The notes under the pieces were generated by a model, which did not search any database, was not told the DNA's origin, and saw nothing but the letters and a program-made list of their open reading frames with translations. DNA of 64,000 bases from Polaribacter butkevichii (lineage in GTDB: Bacteria; Bacteroidota; Bacteroidia; Flavobacteriales; Flavobacteriaceae): assembly GCF_038024105.1 (NCBI RefSeq), contig NZ_CP150661.1:434001-498000 (forward strand). Direction: 5' to 3'. This document shows positions 1 to 8,337 of this stretch, piece by piece; positions within the stretch are counted from its first letter, which is position 1, and each line of letters begins with the position of its first letter. Both the position numbers and the translations under genes were made by a program.

Positions 1-2475
1 TTTAAACGTATTGATTTTAAGGCTAATATCCCTTTCGTTTTGTTGTTTTTGCTTATTAAGTTCTAATATTTCCTTTGAAATTTTATTTTGAAAATCTATA
101 CGTCCATTTTCTAGTCCATTAAAATCAATACGTAATAAATCTTCATTTAGAATCTCAAAATCAGATACATCAACTTCGCCTAATTGTTCAACAATATTAA
201 TATTGCTATTTACTGTTGTAGTTATGGAGTCTATTGCTGTCTGTTTTTTTCCTTTTTCGATTATTTTTTTCTCAATTTCTGTTTTTGATTGCTTTAAATT
301 GTTCTTAACTTTTTCTAACTGTTTTTGCAGTTGCTTTATGCGGTCATTAGTCGTTTCTAAAGTTGCTTTTTCCTCTAACTTAATTTGAATTTTACTAGCG
401 AAAGTTTGCCAATTTATGTCGTCGTAGTTTTTAAATTGAGAATGTAGATTAAGGCAATTGTCCCTGTAAGTACCTAGTGCATTTATATCTTTATTTTTAT
501 TAGAGATATTGACTTTGTTTTCCTTTTGAAGGTTTTGTTGGGTTTTTAATTCGAGGGTTAATGCTTTTATTTTTTCTTTATTATCCCAACCTAAGACATA
601 ATTTTCTTTTCTTGTAATATGTGGGCGATCGTCTTTTTCGTGTCTTCCTTTTCGATATTTAATCAGTCCATTTTGGGTGATAGCCATTTCAGAATATTGT
701 TCAAATTCAGATAAACTTTCTAGGCAGGTGAAATTAAATTGATTTTCTAAGTAAGCCTCAATCCACTCGTCATATTGAGTTTTAGGTTTTATTTCAATCT
801 TATTGATTAAAGATTGGTTATTTAAATTTTTTGCACGGAAGCTATTGAGATAATCTTGGTGCTCATACTTATCGTAACGAATTCTTCCTCGTAGATTGTT
901 GTTATTTACATATGAATTAACTTCTGAATAATACTTAGAAGGGACTATCAAACGTAGAGCGAAATTGTGAAGGATTTTTTCAATAGAAGACTCCCAAATC
1001 GCTTCGGTCTCTTTTACTTTTATAAGTTCACCAATAAATGGTATTTCTTCTCTACTAGCTCCAATATGATCAATTAATTCATCTCTTATTTCTGCCTCTC
1101 GACCAGTAATATTATTTTTGTTCCTTTGGAGGGTTTGTATTGTCTTTACTAAATCATCTGTTAGTAATTCCAGCTTATCAGCCTTGTTCTTTAAAGCACG
1201 AAGGTTTTCATTCTCATCTTCAATTTTAAGTTCTGTGCTTTGTTTTAACTCATTTGCTTTTTCCCTATTAGAAAGAAAAGTATCTTCATCTGGATTGGTA
1301 ATTAATTTAACAAGTTGAGCAATTTTATTATAGTTGTCAAGTTTTCTACTTCTTAAATTTTTATCTTTAGTAAGCTGTGTTATTTCTTTTTCTAACGTTT
1401 TTATTTTACTTCCAACTTCATCTTTTTCAATTGAGATAGATATTTCTCTTTCTTCCTTGTTTAATTCATCTTCTTTGTCTCTAAGGGCTTCTAAATTCTC
1501 ATTAAGCTCTTCTAACTCAACTTTACTTTTGTTTAATTCTTTTTCTCCTAATTCAATACCTTTTTTTGAAAACCAATACAAAGCCAAGCTTCTTGATTCT
1601 TCTAGGTTTTCAATTTTTATTTTAATTTCATTTAAAGTATTGGCGATTTCATCTATAGGAATAAGCTGTTTAATTTGTTCCCTTGCCTTTTCAATGTTGG
1701 TCTTGGCATCCATTAAGGTTAAAAAGCTTTCTTTTAATTGTTTGAATTCCGATTCGGAATCACGTTCTTCCAACATATTAATTTTAATGAATTCATCTAA
1801 ATCCTCCAAAACTTTTACTCCTACAACTTGATTAAATAAACTTAAGGCTTTTACAGATCGCATTCCAAATAAGTTAGACATACGTTCTGCATAGGCATTA
1901 GGTCCATCAATAAATTCAACCTTCTTTTTAGAGCTATTAGAATTATACATTTTATCCAAACGTCTTTTCCATAATCCTTTTCCATCAAACTCTTTAAAAT
2001 CTGTTTCTATAGAAAGAGCTACATGAGCAATACCAAATTGTCTTCTCATTTCATTGTTTGAAAACCAACGTACTTGGAAAATGGTGATTAACTTTTGGTC
2101 TTTATTACTAAAATGGGCAAGAATTACCGAGTATGCGTTTTTGTCACGTAATTTTTGTGTAGATGTTGAGTTTTTTCCTTCTTCCTGAATATTTCCGTAA
2201 TGTCCGAGAACATAGGTTTCTTCAGTTCGATCTCCCTTTTTTTCAACACCAGAAGATTGATTGTAAAATCTATCCTTTTTGGCAGGAACAACCAAAGTAA
2301 GTAATGCGTCAATATAGGTGCTTTTTCCTGAAGCATTTCCTCCAGTTAGTAAAGAATTATTTCCTTTTGGATTTATACGGAATACTTTCTTGTCGAATGT
2401 ACCCCAATTATACACTTCCATATATTGGAGTCTGAAACCAGAAGTTTCAGAGCTTGTATTAAACAGACTCAACAT
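1..2475 (-). CDS. jetC: Wadjet JetC, SMC/MukB-like ATPase (C-terminus cut by window edge)
   Basis: Read by hand: 825 codons run open from ATG at 2475 to position 1. The N-terminus reads through an SMC-type head with Walker A GGNASGKST at residues 45-53, followed by YIDALLTL. Long charged, Gln/Lys/Glu-rich coiled-coil stretches follow from about residue 200, with a hinge-like globular region in the middle. This matches the COG4913 SbcC/MukB-type ATPase of Wadjet, which pairs with JetA and JetB in a condensin-like complex that extrudes DNA loops on small circular DNA. The start overlaps the end of jetB by 17 bp, so the genes are coupled. The second half of the ATPase head (signature motif, Walker B) lies left of the window. 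I checked many stretches in frame and saw no stop. Confidence 0.88.
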   Translation of the reverse strand, partial: MLSLFNTSSETSGFRLQYMEVYNWGTFDKKVFRINPKGNNSLLTGGNASGKSTYIDALLTLVVPAKKDRFYNQSSGVEKKGDRTEETYVLGHYGNIQEEGKNSTSTQKLRDKNAYSVILAHFSNKDQKLITIFQVRWFSNNEMRRQFGIAHVALSIETDFKEFDGKGLWKRRLDKMYNSNSSKKKVEFIDGPNAYAERMSNLFGMRSVKALSLFNQVVGVKVLEDLDEFIKINMLEERDSESEFKQLKESFLTLMDAKTNIEKAREQIKQLIPIDEIANTLNEIKIKIENLEESRSLALYWFSKKGIELGEKELNKSKVELEELNENLEALRDKEDELNKEEREISISIEKDEVGSKIKTLEKEITQLTKDKNLRSRKLDNYNKIAQLVKLITNPDEDTFLSNREKANELKQSTELKIEDENENLRALKNKADKLELLTDDLVKTIQTLQRNKNNITGREAEIRDELIDHIGASREEIPFIGELIKVKETEAIWESSIEKILHNFALRLIVPSKYYSEVNSYVNNNNLRGRIRYDKYEHQDYLNSFRAKNLNNQSLINKIEIKPKTQYDEWIEAYLENQFNFTCLESLSEFEQYSEMAITQNGLIKYRKGRHEKDDRPHITRKENYVLGWDNKEKIKALTLELKTQQNLQKENKVNISNKNKDINALGTYRDNCLNLHSQFKNYDDINWQTFASKIQIKLEEKATLETTNDRIKQLQKQLEKVKNNLKQSKTEIEKKIIEKGKKQTAIDSITTTVNSNINIVEQLGEVDVSDFEILNEDLLRIDFNGLENGRIDFQNKISKEILELNKQKQQNERDISLKINTFK

Positions 2476-3037
2476 GTTTTTGTAATTTTGTTTTGAAATC
2501 CTGTAAAATATCCAGGGTTATTTTTTCTTTGATGATACGGTGTATTTTATATTTTGTTTCCTGATCTTTTTTACTGACTTCTTTGAGATAGCCTAACTCA
2601 ACAGCTTTTCTAATGTAACTGTCTAGATCCTTTTGAAATTTCAGATTATTATAACCTTCTTGAAGAAATAACTCCAATTCATCTTTTATCTCGGAATCTG
2701 TAATAAATTTATCGGAAGCCAATTGAGTAGGGTTGCTATCAAACTCCTCTAAACTTTGCCTTAAAACCATAAGCACAATGGATGTTTCAAAACCAATTTG
2801 ACGTCTTGTAATCAGTCCAAGGGTTTTACCTTCGCTGTCTTCGAATTGTTTTAAAAAAGCAAATCCATCATCTTTTTTTACAATAAGTTCTAAACCAATT
2901 TGACTTATATATTCTTGTATTTCATTTTGATAAAGAATGATGTCTTCCCAAACATTAGATTTACGCTCGACAACACCTTTAATCAGTTTTACTATAGCTT
3001 TACTATAAGGTTTTCTATTTTGTTCTAAATGATTCAT
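2459..3037 (-). CDS. jetB: Wadjet JetB (DUF4194, MukE-like kite subunit)
   Basis: 192 aa. It matches the DUF4194 pattern: a KLIKGVV stretch near residue 18, then YISQIGLELIVKKDDGFAFL around residues 44-63, and a later region with RRQIGFETSIVLMVLRQ. This winged-helix subunit corresponds to MukE in condensin-like MukBEF and binds the JetC heads and DNA. Its ATG lies inside the jetA stop region (4-bp overlap, 3034-3037) and its 3' end overlaps jetC, which fits translational coupling within one transcript. The length fits the family, and the assignment is strengthened by both neighbours. Confidence 0.87.
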   Translation of the reverse strand: MNHLEQNRKPYSKAIVKLIKGVVERKSNVWEDIILYQNEIQEYISQIGLELIVKKDDGFAFLKQFEDSEGKTLGLITRRQIGFETSIVLMVLRQSLEEFDSNPTQLASDKFITDSEIKDELELFLQEGYNNLKFQKDLDSYIRKAVELGYLKEVSKKDQETKYKIHRIIKEKITLDILQDFKTKLQKHVESV

Positions 3038-4488
3038 TTTGTAAATATGATTTCAGGTATTTTAATTTGTTTTTTATTTTTCGCGTCAAATACAATACTC
3101 TGGCTTTTTTCAAGGTTTATGGTATGCTTAAATTCATTAACTATTCCTATATATCCAAACAATTCTGGCAACCCTTTTTCAAGTCCTCCTTGGTTTTTAA
3201 CAATTTCCGATAGCGTTGCTTGAGTTTTAGTTTTTAAAATATCTTTGATTCTTTTTCTTAGAACATTCTTGTCTATTGTTGATTGAGAAAATAGTTTGCC
3301 TAATTGTTTTGAAGTTATGATGTCTTCGTTAGCAACAACAGGTTTATCTGTATACACAATCTCTTCTTTTTTCTCAAAAGTGAGCTTTCGTTCGAAGGGT
3401 ATGTTAGTTTCAATATCAACTTCCAATTCAAATGAGATGTTATACTTTTTTTTATTGAATTCTAGAAGGAGTTTCTTGATATCCTGAATCGTTTTTTTTG
3501 TCACTTCAGATTTAGAACTTTCACTTTCTCGAATTATACGACTTAGTTTTTCGGCCATTTTATCATTTGCCTTGTATACTTTTTGCCCAGAACCATGGAG
3601 GTTTTTCTTCATCCTTTTCAGGAAAAGGTCGTTTACAGGAATCGATTTTTTTTCTAATGTATGATATAGCTCTTTGGTAAGGTTTTCCCAGTTGTGTTGT
3701 AATTCAGGATTTAAAATAAATGACCAAAATGCATAAAAACTTTTTCCTTGTTGACTTTCTTTAATGCCATCAAGAGCATCAAAAGTAAACTCAAGGATGT
3801 CACTTTTACTTAAAGTGCCATCAGCATGTTTTCGATAGATTTCCTTTGTAATTTCTCTGAAATTATCTTCAACTTCCTTGAAATCAGATAACAGCTCTTT
3901 TGCTGATTGATTTAGTTGGTTGAATCGAGGGACAATTTCAAAATCTTCAAAGACTTTAACATCTTCTCCGATTTTTATACGTTGAATTTGTTGTTCGATC
4001 TCTAGTTTCTTTGCTTCAAGGAGTTCAATTCGTTTTGTGGTGTCTTCATTAGTAAATTCAACCAGCTCTTTTAATTGATTTAGAATATTATTAAATTTAG
4101 ATTCTGTGCCAACGAATTCTTCTTTTTTTAAGCTTGATAACCAGTCTAATGTCTTGCTGGAGTGTGTGGATAATTCATAAAATATATCTCCTTGATCATC
4201 AAAAAAGTTAGTTAAAAACCCTCTGTTTGTCCAATTTGAGATATACTTTTTAGACTTTTCTTCATAGGTATCTGTGGTAATAATTTCGCTATCTTCATCA
4301 TTTTCCACTTGTTTATATTCAATAAAGTCTGCTAATTGATTATGAATATTCTCATCAGATATAGCACCTTGACTATTTGAAAATGTTTGTAACAGGAATT
4401 CAATAATAACATCTCTATTCCTTAGGCGTATCAATTCCACACTAGGTGAGTCGTTTAGAATTGCTATTATTTTAGAACTTTCGTTCAT
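3034..4488 (-). CDS. jetA: Wadjet JetA (DUF3375, MukF-like kleisin)
   Basis: 484 aa, first gene of the jetABC operon. The family signature is clear: GTESKF near residue 125, LKELVEFTNEDTTKRIELLE followed by a long helical IEQQIQRIKIG stretch, then SDFKEVEDNFREI and QGKSFYAFWSFIL. These match the conserved core of DUF3375, the kleisin-like JetA subunit that bridges the JetC ATPase and binds JetB. In Wadjet systems the complex recognises small circular plasmids and JetD cleaves them. No other gene lies between this operon and the 121-aa gene upstream. I saw no consensus TAnnTTTG promoter directly upstream. Confidence 0.88.
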   Translation of the reverse strand: MNESSKIIAILNDSPSVELIRLRNRDVIIEFLLQTFSNSQGAISDENIHNQLADFIEYKQVENDEDSEIITTDTYEEKSKKYISNWTNRGFLTNFFDDQGDIFYELSTHSSKTLDWLSSLKKEEFVGTESKFNNILNQLKELVEFTNEDTTKRIELLEAKKLEIEQQIQRIKIGEDVKVFEDFEIVPRFNQLNQSAKELLSDFKEVEDNFREITKEIYRKHADGTLSKSDILEFTFDALDGIKESQQGKSFYAFWSFILNPELQHNWENLTKELYHTLEKKSIPVNDLFLKRMKKNLHGSGQKVYKANDKMAEKLSRIIRESESSKSEVTKKTIQDIKKLLLEFNKKKYNISFELEVDIETNIPFERKLTFEKKEEIVYTDKPVVANEDIITSKQLGKLFSQSTIDKNVLRKRIKDILKTKTQATLSEIVKNQGGLEKGLPELFGYIGIVNEFKHTINLEKSQSIVFDAKNKKQIKIPEIIFTK

Positions 4489-4688
4489 TGGGTAATAATT
4501 TTTTTTAAAAATTTGGAGTAAAATAACTTAATGTTTTTTCAATGGTTTTGTAATTAATTTTTTTTGAAAAAAATTAATAGAAATACTAAAATAAGAAATA
4601 TTGATCTTCTATAAAACTTTATAGCATTCTTTATTTTGAATTAATTGATGATTTAGGACATAAAGTAAATAGCCAATTTTCAGTTCTA
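4489..4688. other. Intergenic region upstream of jetA with two AT-rich inverted repeats
   Basis: This gap separates the 121-aa gene from jetA, both on the minus strand. It holds a perfect inverted repeat ATTAATTTTTTT/AAAAAAATTAAT (4553-4578) and a 16-bp near-palindrome CTATAAA-AC-TTTATAG (4609-4624). Either could be a weak terminator of the upstream gene or an operator for the jet operon. There is no GC-rich stem and no clear promoter. Confidence 0.35.
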
Positions 4689-5054
4689 TTAAATTGCAAT
4701 ATCTCCGTCCAATCCGATACCTAATCCAAATTGTATAGCTAGTTGAAACGATTTACATTCATTACATAATTTATATGTAGCATTAAGATAATTGCTTAAA
4801 TGTTCTCTGCTTTCTATTGATGTGTCAAAAGACTTGAAGCATAAATCACAACTGTCAATGGTATAAACTAACTGATAGTTGGCTGATAAGAATTTTTTGT
4901 GTAATTGAGTGTTTTTGTGACGGCTTAAAAGATCCTTTTCAGAATAAATAAAACCCTCAATTTCATGTTTTCTGTTGACTGCATAATATTCTTTAATTAA
5001 TTCAATTACTTTGTGATTTAATTTTCCTTTAATAACTATTTGTTTTTGTTTCAT
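4689..5054 (-). CDS. Hypothetical protein with two CxxC pairs
   Basis: 121 aa, family not recognised. It is mostly soluble, with CDLC (around residue 70) and CNEC (around residue 99) spaced as in a small zinc ribbon, and a C-terminal hydrophobic Gly-rich tail (FGLGIGLDGDIAI). The N-terminus is basic. It sits between the partition pair and the Wadjet operon, so it is either part of the element backbone or an accessory to the cargo. Start chosen at ATG 5054, which keeps the basic N-terminus. Zinc binding is inferred only from the Cys pairs. Confidence 0.6.
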   Translation of the reverse strand: MKQKQIVIKGKLNHKVIELIKEYYAVNRKHEIEGFIYSEKDLLSRHKNTQLHKKFLSANYQLVYTIDSCDLCFKSFDTSIESREHLSNYLNATYKLCNECKSFQLAIQFGLGIGLDGDIAI

Positions 5055-5153
5055 GTTTTTTGATGGATTTATATTCTGTTGTTTATTAGTTTGATCTTCT
5101 TTATAGGGTTTTAAAATGTGTTCAATAAATAATTTGATATTAAGATTTTTTAA

Positions 5154-5170
5154 CCTGAGAATGTTTCAGG
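5154..5170 (-). terminator. Small hairpin after the partition genes
   Basis: CCTGA and TCAGG arms around a 7-nt loop, just downstream of the RHH gene stop. On the minus strand it is followed by a T-poor, A-rich stretch, so it is a weak terminator candidate at best. Confidence 0.3.
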
Positions 5171-5176
5171 CTAGAG

Positions 5177-5407
5177 TTACTGTTTAAAGTAAGTTTCTAA
5201 GACTTTATTTATTGTGATTTTAATAGATTGATTTTCATCTAATGCTTTTTGCTTAATATTTTTTAAAAGCGATTTAGGTAGATAAAATGAAAATTGAATT
5301 TCTTCCTCCTTGGTATTTTTTATTATAGGTATAATCTTTTGTATCGTTTTAGGTTGAATACTAGACTTTACTTTTGATATTAAATCATTTATGTTTTCTT
5401 TTTCCAT
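5177..5407 (-). CDS. Ribbon-helix-helix partner of ParA (ParB/ParG-like)
   Basis: 76 aa. The first 40 residues are polar and probably disordered. The C-terminal half (IQFSFYLPKSLLKNIKQKAL...INKVLETYF) has the strand-helix-helix pattern of a small RHH DNA-binding protein, with the hydrophobic strand at about residues 36-42. It lies 18 bp downstream of parA on the same strand. Short RHH proteins beside a small ParA form type Ib partition pairs, where the RHH protein binds the centromere and represses the operon. The role is inferred from domain shape and position; no family name is certain. Confidence 0.6.
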   Translation of the reverse strand: MEKENINDLISKVKSSIQPKTIQKIIPIIKNTKEEEIQFSFYLPKSLLKNIKQKALDENQSIKITINKVLETYFKQ

Positions 5408-5425
5408 AGTCCTAGGTTTATATAA

Positions 5426-6016
5426 TTATATAAGGCTTCTTAATATTTCTCGCGTGAGTTTATCTAATTGTTTTTGAGCATTTTTATCATTTTTAACTCC
5501 TTTAACTAAAACAGATCTGGTAAAAGCAACTAGGTCACTTATATGCGTATTTGCTATTTTTACATTGTATTCTTCCAAACCAATTAAGATATCTATGGTT
5601 AAAGTGGTGTTGGCTTTTATCATATTAAACACAACCAATGTATCTGCTGTTTTATTTGCATCTTCTATAAGTTCTAAAGTTCCTTTTATAGCTAATAGAT
5701 CTAAGATTCCTGCTTTAGTAGGTATAATTACTAAATCTGCTATTGCAATCAATTTGGGTAAGTGATTAGATAGGTAAGGAGGTGTGTCGATAAAGATAAA
5801 ATCATAATCTAGCTTTGGAATATCATCTATTTCATCCTTAAAAGGGATAATTTCAAAATCTGTAACTAATTCTTTTAATTGAGATAAACTTCCTTGTAAA
5901 TCAAAATCTAAAACAGCCACTTTAGCATTTTTAGAAATATTTTGAGCTAGATTAAAAGTAAGTGTACTTTTACCAACGCCACCTTTTTGATGTGTTACGA
6001 GTATTGTTTTTGACAT
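5426..6016 (-). CDS. parA: ParA-family partition ATPase
   Basis: 196 aa. Deviant Walker A KGGVGKST at residues 11-18, followed by LAVLDFDLQGSLS-type Walker A' residues (VLDFDLQGS near 35-43) and FIFIDTPPYLS (Walker B) near residues 74-84. The short length and lack of an N-terminal HTH fit type Ib plasmid ParA proteins. It would move the element's DNA along the nucleoid with the downstream RHH partner. The start overlaps the 3' end of the relaxase gene by 47 bp, so the Walker A sequence is read in two frames. Presence on a chromosomal island suggests a plasmid-like phase after excision. Confidence 0.85.
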   Translation of the reverse strand: MSKTILVTHQKGGVGKSTLTFNLAQNISKNAKVAVLDFDLQGSLSQLKELVTDFEIIPFKDEIDDIPKLDYDFIFIDTPPYLSNHLPKLIAIADLVIIPTKAGILDLLAIKGTLELIEDANKTADTLVVFNMIKANTTLTIDILIGLEEYNVKIANTHISDLVAFTRSVLVKGVKNDKNAQKQLDKLTREILRSLI

Positions 6017-6890
6017 AATTTTGAGTATTTTCGATTACTTGTTCTTTCGTTTCTATTTCTTTTAAAAGTGCTGCTTTCTCTTTCGGAGAACCATTTTTTA
6101 AAATATATTGATTGATAAATTTCTCTCGTTCTTTTCGTTTGTATTGGAAAAAATCATCAAAACTTTTTTCATTCATGTTAATCCATTTCATTCTATCAAA
6201 ACCAACATGATATGTGTTTCCTCCAATAGTTCTTGTTGTAGAACGCTCTTTGGTTGTAGGTGTTAATTTTAATTTTTGAGTTTTGTCTTTTCTACTGACA
6301 ATTAAATGCACGTGAGAGTTAATTCCTGGTTTTAAATCTCCTGTTTTATAAATACCTTTTAGAACTTCATCATCTATTCCTTTAAACTTTCTAAAATGTT
6401 CTATCTTGGCAAAATAAACCAAGTCGTTACCAGATTTTAGTCCTTTGTTTTCTCTGTTAAAGTTCTTTGCATAATTTGTCATTATCAATTTTGTATACTC
6501 TTTAATTTTGTTATTATACAATTCATATTCTTGGATGTTTAATTCCCAAACATTTTTAGCATCTTTTTTATCTGTAACCGATTGTATAATGTGTTTTAGT
6601 TCTTCTTTACTAAAGTTGATTGTTGGTGCAAAATATTTAGCATCCTTTTTGCCTAATTTCTTAATATTACTATCTATAGTAGAAATGACTTGGTTGGTAC
6701 TAATATTGTTTTCTGAATGTGAAAAAAAGAATTGTTTTCTGCTTTCAATTTTTCTTTTATCATTAATTGAATTCGTTTTTTTTAAAAGCTTATCTAAATC
6801 ATTATTTTCTTTTTCTAGATACATAGCTAGATCACTACAACTAGAAGTATTTGTAGCGCCTAGTGTACTATGTGGTTTACTAATTGGCAT
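5970..6890 (-). CDS. MobB-like relaxase / DUF5712-type mobilization protein
   Basis: 306 aa. The N-terminus (PISKPHSTLGATN, then YLEKEN near residues 24-29) and a histidine cluster HVHLIV at residues 193-198 resemble the DUF5712/MobB mobilization proteins of Bacteroidota elements, where the HxH motif binds the metal used for nicking at oriT. The C-terminal 70 residues are charged and helical. The gene starts at the last base of the BfmA-like gene (1-bp overlap) and overlaps parA by 47 bp, which argues for one transcription unit. The family is assigned from memory of its pattern, so an HMM check is desirable; the catalytic tyrosine was not identified. Confidence 0.68.
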   Translation of the reverse strand: MPISKPHSTLGATNTSSCSDLAMYLEKENNDLDKLLKKTNSINDKRKIESRKQFFFSHSENNISTNQVISTIDSNIKKLGKKDAKYFAPTINFSKEELKHIIQSVTDKKDAKNVWELNIQEYELYNNKIKEYTKLIMTNYAKNFNRENKGLKSGNDLVYFAKIEHFRKFKGIDDEVLKGIYKTGDLKPGINSHVHLIVSRKDKTQKLKLTPTTKERSTTRTIGGNTYHVGFDRMKWINMNEKSFDDFFQYKRKEREKFINQYILKNGSPKEKAALLKEIETKEQVIENTQNYVKNNTRNTSKRWRW

Positions 6891-7396
6891 TATTCAAAAA
6901 GAGATTTAAGAGTTCCTTTTATTCCTGACTTGTTTTTAGTATCTATTAGTTGAGCTATTTCGATAAAAGCTTCTTGTTGTTTGTTTATTTTTATTTCAAC
7001 TTTGTTTAACTCTTCTTTAAGTTCGCTCAGCTCTTTTGTAATAATTTTTGTTCTATCTCTATCTAAATTATTTACTTTTATTATAGCATCTTGTACCCAT
7101 TTTGATAAAATAGAAAATTGTTCTTTTTGTTCTTTAGATTGCTGAAATACCTCGCTTCTTAAAGGCTTTAAAATATCTCGTTCTTGTACTTTTAAAAACG
7201 ATACAATTCTCTTGTCTAAAACCTTTATCATAGCAGCAGGGTTCTCATTAATTGCTTCTATAGGATTAATACCTGTTTTCTTAAAATAAAGAATCATAGA
7301 TTCAATTAAATCACCATATTGAGAGCCAAAAGTTTTAGAAATCTTCACCAGTTCTTTATGATGAAATTCTTTAATTAAGATGCTTTTTTTCTTCAT
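6890..7396 (-). CDS. BfmA/BtgA-type mobilization accessory protein
   Basis: 168 aa. The N-terminus (MKKKSILIKEFHHKELVKISKTFG...LIESMILYFKKTG) has a ribbon-helix-helix layout. From about residue 60 it is a long coiled coil rich in Lys, Glu and Gln (residues ~90-150). This is the shape of BfmA/BtgA accessory proteins that bind oriT and recruit the relaxase in Bacteroidota mobilizable elements. It is the first gene after the candidate oriT, as is common for mob operons. Confidence 0.68.
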   Translation of the reverse strand: MKKKSILIKEFHHKELVKISKTFGSQYGDLIESMILYFKKTGINPIEAINENPAAMIKVLDKRIVSFLKVQERDILKPLRSEVFQQSKEQKEQFSILSKWVQDAIIKVNNLDRDRTKIITKELSELKEELNKVEIKINKQQEAFIEIAQLIDTKNKSGIKGTLKSLFE

Positions 7397-7440
7397 ATTT
7401 ATATTTTTTGTTACTGATAATTAGTGTGTTGATTGTTGTT

Positions 7441-7600
7441 TTATAATTCTATTATAAAATGTTATATTCTTTATTATTGATCTAAAGTCAATAATATCAG
7501 TGTTTTAAACCCCGTAGGGCGAGTTTTTTAGGGGTTTTTCACCCCTGACCAACTCGCTTAATTTCTTAACACATTTCAGTACGCAACCAAAACTGCTTCT
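7441..7600. other. Candidate origin of transfer (oriT)
   Basis: Non-coding stretch directly upstream of the mobilization genes. It contains a nested hairpin: outer arms GCGAGTT (7519-7525) and AACTCGC (7551-7557), inner arms AGGGGT (7530-7535) and ACCCCT (7541-7546), with a CCC-GTA-GGG dyad just before. A second inverted repeat, ATTATTGA/TCAATAAT (7473-7495), lies about 25 bp away. This is the only GC-rich non-coding block in the element. Position next to a relaxase operon suggests oriT; a strong terminator of the DnaC-like gene or a replication origin are alternatives. Confidence 0.5.
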
Positions 7601-7626
7601 TAAGAATGCATTTTATCTTGAATATT

Positions 7627-8313
7627 TTATAACCTTCTACTTTCTCCATCAAGTTTAATTTGATTAAACATTTGATAAAAACGATCGTAAACTCTTACTC
7701 CATATCTTTTCTTTATTTCTTCAAAGCTTAAGTTTGAAGTTATAAAAGTCTTTGTTCCTTTGCTTATAAATTCATTATACCTATGTTCTAAAATCCTTAT
7801 AAAAATATCTTCTTTCCCATAGTTTGAAGCTTCTTTTTCAGATCCTAAATCATCAAATAAATATGTGCCTTTAGTATAATATTTAATGATATAATCCTTT
7901 TTATTGCTTTCTGAAAGATTGAATTGTTGAATTACATTTTGGGTAGAAATCATAGGTACCCATAATTGTTTAATAGTATATAGTTTTGATATGTTCTGAA
8001 TAATTTTAAAACTTGAAGTTTTGCCTGTACCATTATTTCCAAAAACAAATAACCCTTTATTTAAATCTCCATTATGTTTTGTTTCAAAAGTAGAATCTTG
8101 GGCAAAGTATTTACAAAAAGCGTTCAAAAATTGTTTATTATTATCATCTACTTCGAAAGATCTTCTTTTAATAGCATAATGCTTTTTTGCCTCTTTATTG
8201 AAAAGTTCTTTTAATTGATTTGTCGTCATAAAATTTTCTTTTTTTTGCGCAACTTTTTTTCTTTTTTCCACAATCATATTTTGAAGAATTTTGTGCACAG
8301 ATTTTATACTCAT
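7627..8313 (-). CDS. DnaC/IstB-like AAA+ ATPase
   Basis: 228 aa. Walker A GNNGTGKTS at residues 92-100 and Walker B YLFDDLGSE at 151-159, then a sensor-type TFITSNLS stretch near 188-195 and a RYGVRVYDR arginine-finger region. This is the DnaC/IstB group that loads replicative helicase or assists transposases. It follows the replication-type HTH gene by 24 bp on the same strand, so a helicase-loader role in replicating the excised element is the likeliest. No IS21-type transposase is nearby, which argues against IstB. A second possible start lies at codon 29. Confidence 0.75.
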   Translation of the reverse strand: MSIKSVHKILQNMIVEKRKKVAQKKENFMTTNQLKELFNKEAKKHYAIKRRSFEVDDNNKQFLNAFCKYFAQDSTFETKHNGDLNKGLFVFGNNGTGKTSSFKIIQNISKLYTIKQLWVPMISTQNVIQQFNLSESNKKDYIIKYYTKGTYLFDDLGSEKEASNYGKEDIFIRILEHRYNEFISKGTKTFITSNLSFEEIKKRYGVRVYDRFYQMFNQIKLDGESRRL

Positions 8314-8337
8314 GATTTTCTTAAAATTTTTAATTTT

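Noticed and set aside
203..1831. Plus-strand frames inside jetC
   Set aside because: They are low-complexity, Ser/Phe/Leu-rich antisense shadows of the open minus-strand SMC frame.
2124..2336. 70-codon minus-strand frame
   Set aside because: Overlaps the jetC reading frame out of phase; jetC has Walker A and codon use of a real gene.
7627..8313. IstB of an IS21 element
   Set aside because: No IstA transposase or IS ends nearby; association with the HTH replication-type gene fits a DnaC-like role.
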